From: Salvelinus alpinus
Taxonomy: Eukaryota > Chordata > Actinopteri > Salmoniformes > Salmonidae
Direction: 5' to 3'
Assembly: GCF_045679555.1 (NCBI RefSeq)
Contig: NC_092093.1
Location: 62,636,365-62,700,364 of the forward strand
DNA length: 64,000 nucleotides
Of this stretch, positions 18,800 to 29,965 are shown one piece after another (the first letter of the stretch is position 1; every line of letters begins with the position of its first letter). The translations under genes and the position numbers were made by a program. The notes under the pieces are model-generated. The model did not search any database, had not been told where the DNA came from, and was given only the letters and a program-made list of their open reading frames with translations.

Positions 18800-19325
18800 T
18801 CAGAGTCAGAGTACAGAGTCAATGTGTAGGTAGAGTTAAAGTGACTATGCATAGATAATAAACAGAGTAGCAGTAGCGTAAAAGGGAGGGGGGACAATGC
18901 AAATAGTCTGGGTAGCCATTTGATTAGCTGTTCAGGAGTGATGTACTACCCTCTGTAGTGCCTTGCGGTCGGAGGCCGATAAGTTGCCATACCAGGCAGT
19001 CATGCAACCCGTCAGAATGCTCTCGATGGTGCAGCCGTAGAACCTTTTGAGGCTCTGAGGACCTATGCCAAATATTTTCAGACTGCGGAGGGGGAATAGA
19101 CTTTGTCGATCCCTCTTCACGACTGTCTTGGTGTGTTCGGACCATGATAGTTTGTTGGTGATGTGGACACCAAGGAACATGAAACTCTCAACCTGCTACA
19201 GCCCTGTCCATGTTAATGGGATTGCATCATCTGTGGATTTGTTGAGGCGGTTTGCAAATTGGAATGGGTCTAGGATTTCTGAGATAATGGTGTTGTGAGC
19301 CATGACCAGCCTTTCAAAGTACTTC
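18800..19325 (-). mobile_element. Rex1-like LINE 3' fragment, minus strand
   Basis: Minus-strand reading gives the RT C-terminal region ([69 protein letters not shown]) followed by the 3' UTR with the GACTATGCATAGATAATAAA element. It is 5'-truncated and broken in frame, and inserted between RRS1 and the next repeats. Confidence 0.82.
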
Positions 19326-20221
19326 ACTTGTTGTTAGTAGCCTTAAGTCAAATTAAAATGAAAACTGTTTAAATTAAACCTTCTCAAATTAGCCTCCTTT
19401 CAACACTCATGTGCTGTCCTCAACAGCTGCTGCTCCATAGTGATGTAAGTTATGTCAATTACTTGAATATGGCTTATTGTGAGGTCAGTAAATCTGATAA
19501 ATAGCTTCATTATGGGCAATGAAACATATCGTTTTTTTATTAAAATCAATTATAGCAGTAGCAAGCTTACCTCTGGTCCTCCTCATCTTCGTGCTCTCCC
19601 TCTCAAACTGAACATCAGTAGGCCTAGCCCGCGCGCACAGATATTATTTCTTTACAAACAAAACATTATTTTCAGATGAAGCCTTTGACTCGCCACCTGA
19701 AGTGCCACCATACACAGGACAGTCATTGGTTAGGCAGAACAAAAAGGGTTTACATCAGCAAGAGCAGGGTAGGCCAGGGCTCATGATTGGGAACTCCTAT
19801 CCATTGCAGTGTGTAATGCAGTGTTGCCTAGTTTTATATACACCATCCCAGCAGTGCAAACACTCGGGAAGGAAGTACTTTTTCTTAGAAATACAACTTT
19901 GCCCTGTCCTTCTCCAAGGATGCTCTTGGTATAGCCTATAGTATAGGCTATGGATTATTTGATTGAGACCACACTAGGCACACTTGATATAGCACACCCA
20001 GCAGAGAGTCAGGGACGAGGGGCAGCATCAGGCACACATCCAGATACTATCATAAGCAACTCATTTCCAAATAGGACATTTAATTGATTACAAATTACAT
20101 GACCCTCCCCTGGCCAAAAAAATGTATAATACTAAACCCTCCCCCTGACTGAAATTGAAAAAGCTTGACCCTCCCCCATTTTCATCCGGGTAACAATTGT
20201 ATATATTTCAACTGCTCCTTA
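19326..20221. other. Intergenic DNA without recognised genes
   Basis: About 900 bp. Two CCCTCCCCC-type blocks (20102-20180) resemble each other, and no TIR, ORF or RNA gene is evident. Confidence 0.45.
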
Positions 20222-20405
20222 AGTCTACTACTACAGCACATTTATACTGACATTCAGCCACAATGTTGGATTCCAAAGCACTTCTTTACATGAAGAGCAT
20301 AGTGATGGAGAGTTCTGTTCACCCCTTCCTCCCCGCCTCCAAGTATTGAACACACCCCAACCGCCATGCTCGTGCATGGGGATAACCTAATGCATACTGT
20401 CTGAT
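20222..20405. repeat. Unclassified interspersed repeat, copy 2
   Basis: The partner of 16495-16680, sharing CAGCCACAATGTTGGATTCC, GAGTTCTGTTCACCCC and the CACACCCCA region. Differences are scattered, so both copies are old. Confidence 0.6.
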
Positions 20406-20439
20406 CAATCGATATTCAGGAACAATAGCAGGCCTTCAG

Positions 20440-20705
20440 AGACAGATGTTTTTTCTATACATCGGCAGGACAGAAGGGTGGTGTCGGGGAAGCTCAGGGG
20501 AGATGGTGTGCGTCTCTTTGTTAACAACAGCTGGTGTGCGTCTCTTTGTTAACAACAGCTGGTGTGCGATCTCTCATATTAATAAGGAAGTCTTAAGGTT
20601 CTGTTCGCCTGAGTTAGAATACCTCATGATAAGCTGTAGACCATACTATTTACAAAGAGAGTTTCCACATTAAATCAATGCTGGCACTAAGACTGCACTC
20701 AATGA
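20440..20705 (+). mobile_element. Rex1-like LINE endonuclease fragment
   Basis: The plus strand encodes FVNNSWC, then CSPELEYLMISCRPYYL, the N-terminal endonuclease region seen in fuller form at 28020-28140. The segment TGTGCGTCTCTTTGTTAACA is tandemly duplicated (period 28 bp, 20507-20562). The fragment stops at CTGGCACTAAGACTGCACTC, and the rest of the same element seems to resume at 23956. Confidence 0.75.
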
Positions 20706-21145
20706 GAAAATTGTAACCATGAAATGCTTACTAACCAACAATGCAATTCAAGAAATAGAGTTAAGAAAATATTTACTAAATTAACTAAAGTAAAAAATAA
20801 AAAGTAACATAATAAAATGACATAACAATAACGAGGCTATATACAGGGGGTACCATTACCGAGTCAATATGCAGAGGTACAGGTTAGTCGAGGTAGTTTG
20901 TACATGTAGGTTGGAGTAAAGTGACTATGCATAGGTAATAAACAGCTAGTAGCAGCAGTGTAAAAACAAAGGTCCGGGTGGCCATTGATTAATTGTTCAG
21001 CAGTCTAATAGCTTGGTGGTAGAAGCTGTTATGGAGCCTTTTGAACCTAGACTCTTGCCGTGAGGTAGCAGAGAGAACAGTCTATGAGTTGGGTGACTGG
21101 AGTCTTTAACAATTCTTTGGGCCTTCTGACACCACCTTGTATATA
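20706..21145 (-). mobile_element. Rex1-like LINE 3' part, minus strand, first half
   Basis: 3' UTR (ACTATGCATAGGTAATAAAC, GTACATGTAGG) and the end of the coding region on the minus strand. It stops at CACCTTGTATA, where a Tc1 is inserted, and resumes at 23774 with GGTCCTGGATGGCAGG; joining the flanks leaves one TA. It represents a minus-strand Rex1-like fragment lying within a plus-strand one. Confidence 0.75.
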
Positions 21146-21289
21146 CAGTACCAGTCAAAAGTTTGGACACACCTACTCATTCAAGGGTTTTTCTTTATTT
21201 TTACTATTTTCTACATTGTAGGTTAATAGTGAAGACATCAAAACTATTAAATAACACATATGGGATCATGTAGTAACCAAAAAAGTGTA

Positions 21290-22190
21290 TATTTTATATT
21301 TGAGATTCTTCAAAGTAGCCACCCTTTGCCTTGATGACAGCTTTGCACACTCTTGGCATTCACTCAACCACCTTAACCTGGAATGCTTTTCCAACCGTCT
21401 TGAAGGAGTTCCCACATATGCTGAGCACTTGTTGGCTACTTTTCCTTCACTCTGTGGTCCAACTCATCCCAAACCATCTCAATTGGGTTTCGGTCGGGTG
21501 ATTGTGGAGGCCAGGTCATTTGATGCAGCACTCCATCACAATCCTTCTTGGTCAAATAGCCCTTACACAGCCTGGAGGTGTGTTGGGTCATTGTCCTGTT
21601 GAAAAACAAATGATAGTCCCACTAAGCGCAAATCAGATGGGATGGTGTATCGCTGCAGAATGCTGTGGTAGCCATGCTGGTTAGGTGTGCCTTGAATTCT
21701 AAATAAATCGCCAACAGTGTCACTAGCAAAGCACCATCACACTTCCTCTTCCATGCTTCACGGTGGGAACCACACATGGAGAGATCATCCATTCACCTAC
21801 TCTGCATCTCACAAAGACACAGAGGTTGGACTCATCAGACCAAGGAAAGATTTCCACCGGACACTAATGTCCATTGCTCGTGTTTCTTTGCCCAAGCAAG
21901 ACTCTTCTTCTTATTGGTGTCCTTTAGTAGTGGTTTCTTTGCAGCAATTCGATCATGAAGGCCTGTTTCACGCAGTCTCCTCTGAACAGTTGATGTTGAG
22001 ATGTCTGTTGCTTGGACTCTGAAGTATTTATTTGGGCTACAATTTCTGAGGCTGGTAACTCTAATAAACTTATCCTCTGCAGCAGAGGTAACTCTGGGAC
22101 TTCCTTTCCTGTGACGGTCCTCATTGAGAGCCAATTTCATCATAGCGCTTGATGGTTTTTGCAACTGCATTTGAAGAAACTCTTGCCATA
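21290..22190 (-). pseudogene. Tc1 transposase remnant (type 1)
   Basis: It starts MARVSSNAVAKTIKRYDEIG near 22190, then shifts frame into NEDRHRKGSPRVTSAAEDKF and the helix-turn-helix second half (to 21835). The catalytic part reads VFQQDNDPTHTS and WPPQSPDRNPIEMVWDEL on the minus strand. The DD34E residues D (QQDND) and E (NPIE) are recognisable, but several frameshifts and stops interrupt it. Confidence 0.8.
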
Positions 22191-22383
22191 ATATGGACTT
22201 TGTCTTTTACCAAATAGGGTATACTAGCCTTATCTTGTCACAACACAACTGATTGGCTCAAGCGAATTAAGAAGGAAAGAAATTCCACAAATTAACTTTT
22301 AACACGCACACCTGTAAATTGAAATACATTCCAGGTGACTACCACATGAAGCTGGTTGAGAGAATGCCAAGAGTGTACAAAGC

Positions 22384-23538
22384 AAGTTCCGCAGGCTCTA
22401 GTTTTGTCTAATCTTGATTATTGTCCAGTCGTGTGGTCCAGTGCTACAAGGAAATATCTAGTTAAGCTGCAGCTGGCCCAGAACAGTGGCACGTTTTGCT
22501 CTTCATTGTAATCAGAGGGCTGATATAAATACTATACAGTCAGTCTCTCTTGGCTAAGAGTTTAGGAGAGACTGACTGTATCCCTTCTTTTTTTATAAGA
22601 AACAATGTGTTGGAAATCCCAAATTGTTTGCATAGTCAATTTATACACAGCTCTGACACACATATTTACCCCACCAGATATGGCACCAGGGGTCTTTTCA
22701 CAGTTCAAATTCAAGAAAGCGTACAGTATTGCATGGAACTTCCTTCCATCTGATATTGCTCAAATAAACAGCACACCTGGTTTAAAAAAACAGATAAAGC
22801 AACACCTCACGGCACAACGCCTCTCCCCTATTTGACCTAGATAGTTTGTGTGTATGCATTGATATGATATATGTTTGTCTTGCTGCTTCTTGTTCGATGT
22901 TGCTCTGTCTATATGCTACGTCTTGCTTGTACTATGTTGCTCTGTCTGTATGCTACGTCTTGCTTGTCCTATGTTGCTCTGTCTGTATGCTACGTCTTGC
23001 TTGTCCTATGTTGCTCTGTCTGTATGCTACGTCTTGCTTGTCCTATGTTGCTCTGTCTGTATGCTACGTCTTGCTTGTCCTATGTTGCTCAGTCTGTATG
23101 CTACGTCTTCCTTGTCCTATGTTGCTCTGTCTGTATGCTACGTCTTGCTTGTTCTATGTTGCTCTGTCTGTATGCTACGTCTTGCTTGTCCTATGTTGCT
23201 CTGTCTGTATGCTACGTCTTGCTTGTCCTATATTGCTCTGTCTGTATGCTACGTCTTCCTTGTCCTATGTTGCTCTGTCTGTATGCTACGTCTTGCTTGT
23301 CCTATGTTGCTCTGTCTGTATGTTACGTATTGCTTGTCCTATGTTGCTCAGTCTGTATGCTATGTCTTGCTTGTCCTATGTTGCTCTGCATGTGCTCACT
23401 GCTCAATGATTGTCTACATTGTAATTGTTTTTAATAACCTGCCCAGGGACTGCAGTTGAAAATTAGCCGGCTGGCTAAAACCGGCACTTTTACTGAAACG
23501 TTGATTAATGTGCAGTCCCTGTAAAAATAAAATAAACT
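22384..23538 (+). mobile_element. L2-like LINE, 5'-truncated, inserted in the Tc1
   Basis: The 5' part encodes an RT C-terminus (SNLDYCPVVWSSATRKYLVKLQL, SWLRV, WNFLPSDIAQINSTPGLKKQIKQHL), then a 37-bp minisatellite and the 3' UTR ending in GTCCCTGTAAAAATAAAATAAACT. The flanking hexamer CAAAGC occurs at 22378-22383 and 23539-23544 and is the probable target duplication. Confidence 0.85.
22898..23390 (+). repeat. 37-bp minisatellite in the L2-like 3' UTR
   Basis: About 13 units of a 37-bp motif (TGCTCTGTCTGTATGCTACG plus TCTTGCTTGTCCTATGT). Since 37 is not a multiple of 3 and the unit lacks stops, all three plus frames stay open and encode the same 37-residue period. The unit occurs once at the equivalent place in the copy at 16690. 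Confidence 0.93.
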
Positions 23539-23775
23539 CAAAGCTGCCATCAAGGCAAAGGGTGGCTACTTTGAAGAATCTAAAATCGAAAATATATTTT
23601 GATTTGTTTAACACTTTTATGCTTACTACATGATTCCATATGTGTTATTTCATAGTTTTGATGTCTTCACTATTATTCTACAATGTAGAAAATAGTAAAA
23701 ATAAAGTGAAAATAATAATAAAGTAAAAATAAAGTGGAATGAGTAGGAGTGTCCAAACATTTGACTGGTACTGTA

Positions 23776-23955
23776 GGTCCTGGATGGCAGGATGCTTGAC
23801 CCCAGTGATGTATTAACCCGTACACTAACCTCTGTAGCGCCTTACGGTCAGATGCCGAGTTGTTGCCATACCAGGCGGTGATGCAACCAGTCAGGATGCT
23901 TTAATTTGGTGCAGCTGTAGACATTTTTGAGGATCTGGGGACCCATAACTGATCC
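23776..23955 (-). mobile_element. Rex1-like LINE, minus strand, second half
   Basis: This continues the fragment interrupted at 21145: GGTCCTGGATGGCAGGATGC, CGCCTTACGGTCAGATGCCG and GTTGCCATACCAGGCGGTGATGC are the complement of the RT C-terminal region. Confidence 0.75.
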
Positions 23956-24874
23956 ACAGATAATGCAATATCTATTGCATTCCACACTGACATTTCCCAC
24001 CTGGACAAAAGGAACACCAATGTGAGAATGCTGTTCACTGACTACAGCTCAGCGTTCAACACCATAGTTCCCTCCAAGCTCATCACTAAGCTAAGGACAC
24101 TGGGGTTAAACACCTCCCTCTGCAACTGGATCCTGGACTTCCTGGTGACCTCTCCCTCAACGTCAGCAAGACGAAAGAGCTGATCGTGGGCTACAGGAAA
24201 CAGAGGGCGGAGCACGCCCCCATCTACATCGACGTGGCAGTAGTGGAGCAGGTCTAGAGCTATAAGTTCCTGTGTCCACATCACTAAGGAATTATCAAGG
24301 TCCACACATACAGTACCAACACAGTTGTGAAGAGGGCACGACAACACTTCTTCCCCATCAGGAGGCTGAAAAAATTTGACATGGGCCCTCAGATCCTCAA
24401 AAAGTTCTACTGCTGCATCTTGACTGGTATGGCAAATGCACCTAATGGTATGGCAACTGCTTGGCATCCGACCGCAAAGCGCTACAAAAGGTAATGTATA
24501 CGGCCCAGTACATCACTGGGGCCGAGCTCCCTGCCATCCAGGACCTCTACACCAAGCAGTGTCAGAGGAATGGCCTACACATTTTCAAAAACTCCAGCCA
24601 CCCAGGTCATAGACCGTTATCTCTGCTGCCTCACGACAAGCGATACTGATGGAACCAACAAGCCCTGAACAGCTTCTACATCCAAGCCATAAGACTGCTA
24701 AATAGTTAGTTAAATAGTTCACCAAAAGCTACCCGGAGTATCTGCATTGCAGTCTTTTGACTCATCACATACGCTGCTGTTACTGTTTATTATCTATTCT
24801 GTTGCCTAGTCACTTTATCCCTACCTATATGTACAGTATCTACCTCAATTACACTGCACATTGACTTGGTACTG

Positions 24875-25862
24875 GTACCCTGTGTATATAGCCAAGCTGT
24901 TACCTGATACCTCGTGTATATAGCCAAGTTTTTACCTGGTACCCTGTGTATATAGCCAAGTTGTTACCTGATACCTTGTGTATATAGCCAAGTTTTTACC
25001 TGGTACCCCGTGTATATAGCCAAGTTATTTCCTGGTACCCTGTGTATATGGCCAAGTTATTTCCTGGTACCCTGTGTAGATAGCCAAGTTATTTCCTAGT
25101 ACCCCGTGTATATAGCCAAGTTATTACCTGATACCCCGTGTATATAGCCAAGTTATTACCTGATACCCTGTGTATATAGCCAAGTTATTACCTGGTACCC
25201 TGTGTATATAGCCAAGTTGTTACCTGATACCTTGTGTATATAGCCAAGTTTTTACCTGGTACCCCGTGTATATAGCCAAGTTATTTCCTGGTACCCTGTG
25301 TATATGGCCAAGTTATTTCCTGGTACCCTGTGTAGATAGCCAAGTTATTTCCTAGTACCCCGTGTATATAGCCAAGTTATTACCTGATACCCCGTGTATA
25401 TAGCCAAGTTATTACCTGATACCCTGTGTATATAGCCAAGTTATTACCTGGTACCCTGTGTATATAGCCAAGTTGTTACCTGATACCTCGTGTATATAGC
25501 CACGTTATTACCTGGTACCCTGTATATATAGCCACGTTATTACCTGGTACCCCGTGTAGATAGCCACGTTATTACCTGGTACCCCGTGTAGATAGCCACG
25601 TTATTACCTGGTACCCCGTGTAGATAGCCAAGTTATTACCTGGTACCCCGTGTATATAGCCACGTTATTACCTGGTACCCCGTGTATATAGCCACGTTAT
25701 TTCCTGGTACCCCGTGTATATAGCCACATTATTACCTGGTACCCCGTGTATATAGCCAAGTTATTACCTGGTACCCCGTGTATATAGCCAAGTTATTACC
25801 TGGTACCCTGTGTATATAGACAAGTTATTACCTGGTACCCTGTGTAGATAGCCAAGTTATCA
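24875..25862 (+). repeat. 32-bp minisatellite (about 31 copies) with 256-bp higher-order repeat
   Basis: Unit TTATTACCTGGTACCCTGTG + TATATAGCCAAG. The seed is the single TGTATATAGCC segment found in the 3' UTR of other Rex1-like copies. The block 24961-25216 (eight units with distinct variants) is repeated base for base at 25217-25472. Confidence 0.95.
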
Positions 25863-25949
25863 TTATTCTTTGTGTTATTATTATTTTATTTCTAAAAAAT
25901 ATTCTGTCTGCATTGTTGGGAAGGACCCGTAAGTAAGCATTTCACTGTT

Positions 25950-26011
25950 ATTTCACCTTTATTTAACCAGGTAGGCTAGTTGAGAACAAGTTATCATTTA
26001 CAACTGCGAAA
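25950..26011 (-). mobile_element. Fragment of another LINE tail
   Basis: TTTCACCTTTATTTAACCAG and GGTAGGCTAGTTGAGAACAA match the opposite-orientation LINE end seen at 35284 and at 52090-52145. Confidence 0.7.
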
Positions 26012-26116
26012 ACTTAGTCTACACCTGTTGTTTACAAAGTATGTGACAAATACAATTTGATTTGAGGCAGGATTTTCTAGGTTGACCCGCATGTCCTTGA
26101 ATGACCATACAGATTT

Positions 26117-26428
26117 GCCTGTAGCTTGGCCTTCTCTTCTCCCACTGCTCACCATGCCTGTAGCTTGGCCTTCTCTTCTCCCACTGCTCACCATGCCTGT
26201 AGCTTGGCCTTCTCTTCTCCCACTGCTCACCATGCCTGTAGCTTGGCCTTCTCTTCTCCCACTGCTCACCATGCTTGTAGCTTGGCCTTCTCTTCTACTA
26301 TTGCTCACCATGCCTGTAGCTTGGCCTTCTCTTCTCCCACTGCTCACCATGCCTGTAGCTTGGCCTTCTCTTCTCCCACTGCTCACCATGCCTGTAGCTT
26401 GGCCTTCTCTTCTCCCACTACTCACCAT
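26117..26428. repeat. 39-bp minisatellite, eight copies
   Basis: Units start GCCTGTAGCTTGGCCTTCTC at 26117 and every 39 bp to 26390; a partial ninth follows. Copies are nearly identical, with the fifth most divergent. Because 39 is divisible by three, both strands show a repeated 13-residue peptide, but no promoter, splice site or related domain supports a gene. Confidence 0.95.
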
Positions 26429-26429
26429 G

Positions 26430-27020
26430 CCTGTAACTGTAGCTGGCCTGAGTGACAGAGTGGGTCCATCTGTGGATTCCACCTGATTTACGTCCACTCT
26501 TACAGTACACTTAATTACCTCAGCCACCAGAGAGCACTAGTGGAACATTTTGAAGACTTGCCCCTATCGTCAGGAAAGGAGCTGTGTTGAGATGCCAAAG
26601 CTGACCTGAAGTTGAGGGGGAGAGAGAGAGAAAGGAGGGATAGCTGTCGGTGAAATCTCTTTTTGTGAGTCTAATCAGCATGGAGTAGAACAGGATTTTT
26701 TATTTACCAGGAATCTCTTTCTTTCTATCATCAGGGGGAGGAACTGTAGGCCTTTCTGCAGCTGGGGACTCTTTGTCAACAGAAGAATGACCCTTTACTG
26801 CTCATTAAGGTAATATTACTGGTGTCCTCAAAATCTTCTGTAAGTCTATAGCTTGTCTCGACAGGGTAATCATTCTGAGTAGTAAATAATAAAGCCCATT
26901 CAGAGTGGGGAAAAGTCTCGCATGGCATCATCAATGAAAGCCTCTTTGGATCCAAACCCACTCTACAAGAGTATTGTGAATGATGGACAAACTAACCATT
27001 GTAAATTAATGATATCTACT
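26430..27020. other. No recognised genes
   Basis: About 590 bp. A purine-rich GGGGGAGAGAGAGAGAAAGG tract lies at 26616. Nothing else is identifiable. Confidence 0.45.
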
Positions 27021-27021
27021 C

Positions 27022-27573
27022 GTTTACACAGGCAGCCCAATTTTCCACTAATTGGTCTTTTGACCAATCACAGCAGATTTTTTTCAGAGCTAATCTGATA
27101 GACGGTTGGTTGTTTAGCAACAAAACTGAGGCATGCGCACCTATGGAGGTTGGTTTAGATTGTTGACAACGTGCAAACTATGTTTTGTCTCCAATGTTTC
27201 TTGAAAACATCAATACATTTGCACAATGAGCACTAGTTGTCTCTCAAATACATAATTAAAGTTGTTGGTTAGCTAGCTAGCGAATTCTTTGCCATATTAA
27301 CATTGACATGAAATCAGTCAAGACACCTCAAAACAAGACATAGAATCAATAACAAGATGAAACGAGCTGAAATGAGCCACTTACGATTCCCCACATGGCA
27401 GTTTCTTGTCATTGGTGCTAGCTATCTGACCATCCAGAATCACAACAACACGCTGACTTCTGCCCCATGGAAGAGCGCACATCGTTTTCGTGCGGTTGTC
27501 AGCTAACTCCTCTATTGGTCAAAAGAACAATTAGTGAAAAGAATATCAGAATTGTGCTGCCTGTGTAAGGCTG
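27022..27573. mobile_element. Non-autonomous DNA transposon with about 55-bp TIRs
   Basis: Left end GTTTACACAGGCAGCCCAAT...CACTAATTGGTCTTTTGACCAAT and right end ATTGGTCAAAAGAACAATTAGTG...AATTGTGCTGCCTGTGTAAG are inverted. The interior of about 430 bp contains no transposase. ATTGGT...ACCAAT in each arm is itself palindromic. Confidence 0.75.
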
Positions 27574-27686
27574 CGTTTATGTGGCTTTTTTTCAAAATAT
27601 GTCTTTATTTTTAAACCATTTATTTTCCCCTCCCCACTCAGACCACTCCCAGACAGTCCTAGCACAATTCTTGCTTGAGAAATAGC

Positions 27687-27709
27687 TTTTTTTTTTTTTT
27701 TTTTTTTAA
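27687..27709. repeat. Poly-T tract
   Basis: A T-run of more than 20 bases (opposite-strand poly-A), possibly the tail of an unidentified minus-strand retroposon. Confidence 0.7.
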
Positions 27710-27944
27710 ACAATCACAATAATGTACTTAATTGTTAACCAGAAATAATTTGATATTGAGATAAAAACGGCTGTGTTGGGCCTTTTAAAGTGGACTTCTT
27801 CTAATCAGTTTGTCAGCTTACGGCACAGCAATTTACCTGTTGTACTTTGAGACCCTCTAAACTAAAGCATGTTGAAACCAACTCACCATCCTTGTCTTTT
27901 CAGGGTCTGTGTATTGGCTTTTGGCAGTATACTGTAGCTGATGC

Positions 27945-28945
27945 TCAATAAGGCTCTTTTCCTCGTGCTTGGCAGTGATGTTCCACATACGCTACACTGG
28001 CAAGATAGAGGGGGGGGCGGTCTGTGCATATTTGTAAACAACAGCTGGTGCACGGAATCTAAGGAAGTCTCTAGAGTTTGCTCACCTGAAGTAGAGTATA
28101 TTGTGATAAATTGCAGGCCACACTACTTGCCTAGAGAGTGTTCAGCTATACTTTTCGTGGCTGTTTATTTACAACCACAGACAGATGCTGGCACTAAGAC
28201 CGCACTCAGACAGCTGTATAAGGAAATAAGCAAACAGGAAACCACTCACCCAGAGGCGGCGTTCCTAGTGGCCGGAGACTTTAATGCAGGGAAACTTAAA
28301 TCAGTTCTACCAAATTTCCATCAACATGTTAAATGTGCAACCAGAGGGAAAAAAATTCTAGATCACCTGTACTCCACACACAGAGACACGTACAAAGCTC
28401 TCCCTCGCCCTCCATTTGGTAAATCCGACCACAACTCTATCCTCCTGATTCCTGCTTACAAGCAAAAATTAAAGCAGGCAGCACCAGTGACTCGGTCTAT
28501 AAAAAAGTGGTCAGATGAAGCAGATGCTAAACTACAGGACTGTTTTGCTATCACAGACTGGAACATGTTCCGGGATTCTTCCGATGGCATTGAGGAGTAC
28601 ACCACATCAGTCACTGGCTTCATCAATAAGTGCATTGAGGACGTCGTCCCCACAGTGACTGTACGTACATACCCCAACCAGAAGCCATGGATTACAGGCA
28701 ACATTCGCACTGAGCTAAAGGGTAGAGCTGCCGCTTTCAAGGTGCAGGACTCTAACCCGGAAGCTTACAAGAAATCCTGCGACGAACCATCAAACAGGCA
28801 AAGCGTCAATACAGGGCTAAGATTGAATCATACTACACCAACTCCAATGCTCGTCTTTTGTGGCAGGGCTTGTAAACTATTACAGACTACAAAGGGAAGC
28901 ACAACCGCGAGCTGCCCAGTGACACGAGCCTACCAGACGAGCTAA
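27945..28945 (+). pseudogene. Rex1-like apurinic-type endonuclease and linker
   Basis: An open frame of about 334 codons. Domain landmarks are LCIFVNNSWC, CSPEVEYIVINCRPHYLPRE, the FLVAGDFNAG box and the GKSDHNSILL box with the catalytic SDH histidine; the linker follows (DWNMFRDSSDGIEEYTTSVT, KPWITGNIRTELKGRAAAFK). After about 28790 the frame no longer follows the family pattern. Endonuclease would nick target DNA for target-primed reverse transcription. The N-terminal active-site part is missing. Confidence 0.8.
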
Positions 28946-29020
28946 ATCACTTCTATGCTCAATTCGAGGCAAGCAACACTGAGGCATGCATGAGAGCATC
29001 AGCTGTTTCCGGATGACTGT

Positions 29021-29929
29021 GTGATCATGCTCTCCGTAGCCGACGTGAGTAAGAACTTTAAACAGGTCAACATACACAAGGCTGCTGGGCCAGACGGATT
29101 ACCAGGACGTGTGCTCCCGGCATGTGCTGATCAACTGGCAGGTGTCTTCACTGACATTTTCAACATGTCCCTGATTGAGTCTGTAATACCAACATGTTTC
29201 AAGCAGACCACCATAGACCCTGTGCCCAAGAACACAAAGGCAACCTGCCTAAATGACTACAGACCCGTAGCACTCACGTCCGTAGCCATGAAGTGCTTTG
29301 AAAGATCGGTAATGGCTCACATCAACACCATTATCCCAGAAATCCTAGATCCACTCCAATTTGCATACCACCCAAACAGATCCACAGATGATGCAATCTC
29401 TATTGCACTCCACACTGCCCTTGCCCACCTGGACAAAAGGAACACTTACGTGAGAATGCTATTCATGGGCCTCCCGGGTGGCGCAGTGGTCTAGAGCACT
29501 GCATCGCAGTGCTATGCTGCGCCACCAGAGTCTGGGTTCGCGCCCAGGCTCTGTCGCAGCCGGCCGCGACCGGGAGGTCCGTGGGGCGACGCACAATTGG
29601 CTTAGCGTCGTCCGGGTTAGGGAGGGTTTGGCCGGTAGGGATATCCTTGTCTCATCGCGCTCCAGCGACTCCTGTGGCGGGCCGGGCGCAGTGCGCGCTA
29701 ACCGAGGGGGCGGGTGCACGGTGTTTCCTCCGACACATTGGTGCGGCTGGCTTCCGGGTTGGAGGCGCGCTGTGTTAAGAAGCAGTGCGGCTAGGTTGGG
29801 TTGTGCTTCGGAGGACGCATGACTTTCGACCTTCGTCTCTCCCGAGCCCGTACGGGAGTTGTAGCGATGAGACAAGATAGTAATTACTAGCGATTGGATA
29901 CCACGAAAAATTGGGGAGAAAAGGGGATA

Positions 29930-29965
<36 letters not shown>

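Larger units (their letters stand above)
21146..23773 (-). mobile_element. Tc1-like transposon (type 1), split by an L2-like LINE
   Basis: Left end CAGTACCAGTCAAAAGTTTG and right end CAAACATTTGACTGGTACTG are inverted, with TA at 21144-21145 and 23774-23775. Removing the LINE (22384-23544 with one copy of CAAAGC) rejoins AGAGTGTACAAAGC to TGCCATCAAGG, so the transposon was a single unit of about 1.5 kb. Confidence 0.9.
23956..26065 (+). mobile_element. Rex1-like LINE RT and 3' UTR with internal deletion
   Basis: RT starts at [13 protein letters not shown] sequence (about 23960) and runs [20 protein letters not shown] to LDFLVT, then jumps to [16 protein letters not shown], so the catalytic palm with the FADD box is deleted. 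The 3' UTR contains the expanded 32-bp minisatellite and ends CACCTGTTGTTTACAAAGTATGTGACAAATACAATTTGATTTG. A 60-bp foreign piece (25950-26011) similar to the LINE tail at 35284 interrupts the terminal segment. Confidence 0.8.

Noticed and set aside
22846..23459. Three overlapping Cys/Leu-rich frames of about 190 codons
   Set aside because: All come from the 37-bp repeat in a LINE 3' UTR; the same peptide in every frame shows it is not selected coding sequence.
24875..26428. Possible CRISPR array
   Set aside because: Units are contiguous tandem copies without unique spacers, and the DNA is vertebrate; these are minisatellites.
25994..26527. 177-codon repeat protein on the minus strand
   Set aside because: Mostly a 39-bp minisatellite; its C-terminal part is the antisense of a Rex1-like LINE tail.
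29467..29560. Functional tRNA gene
   Set aside because: A and B boxes are present but there is no cloverleaf with a proper acceptor stem; the body, poly-A and target duplication show a SINE.
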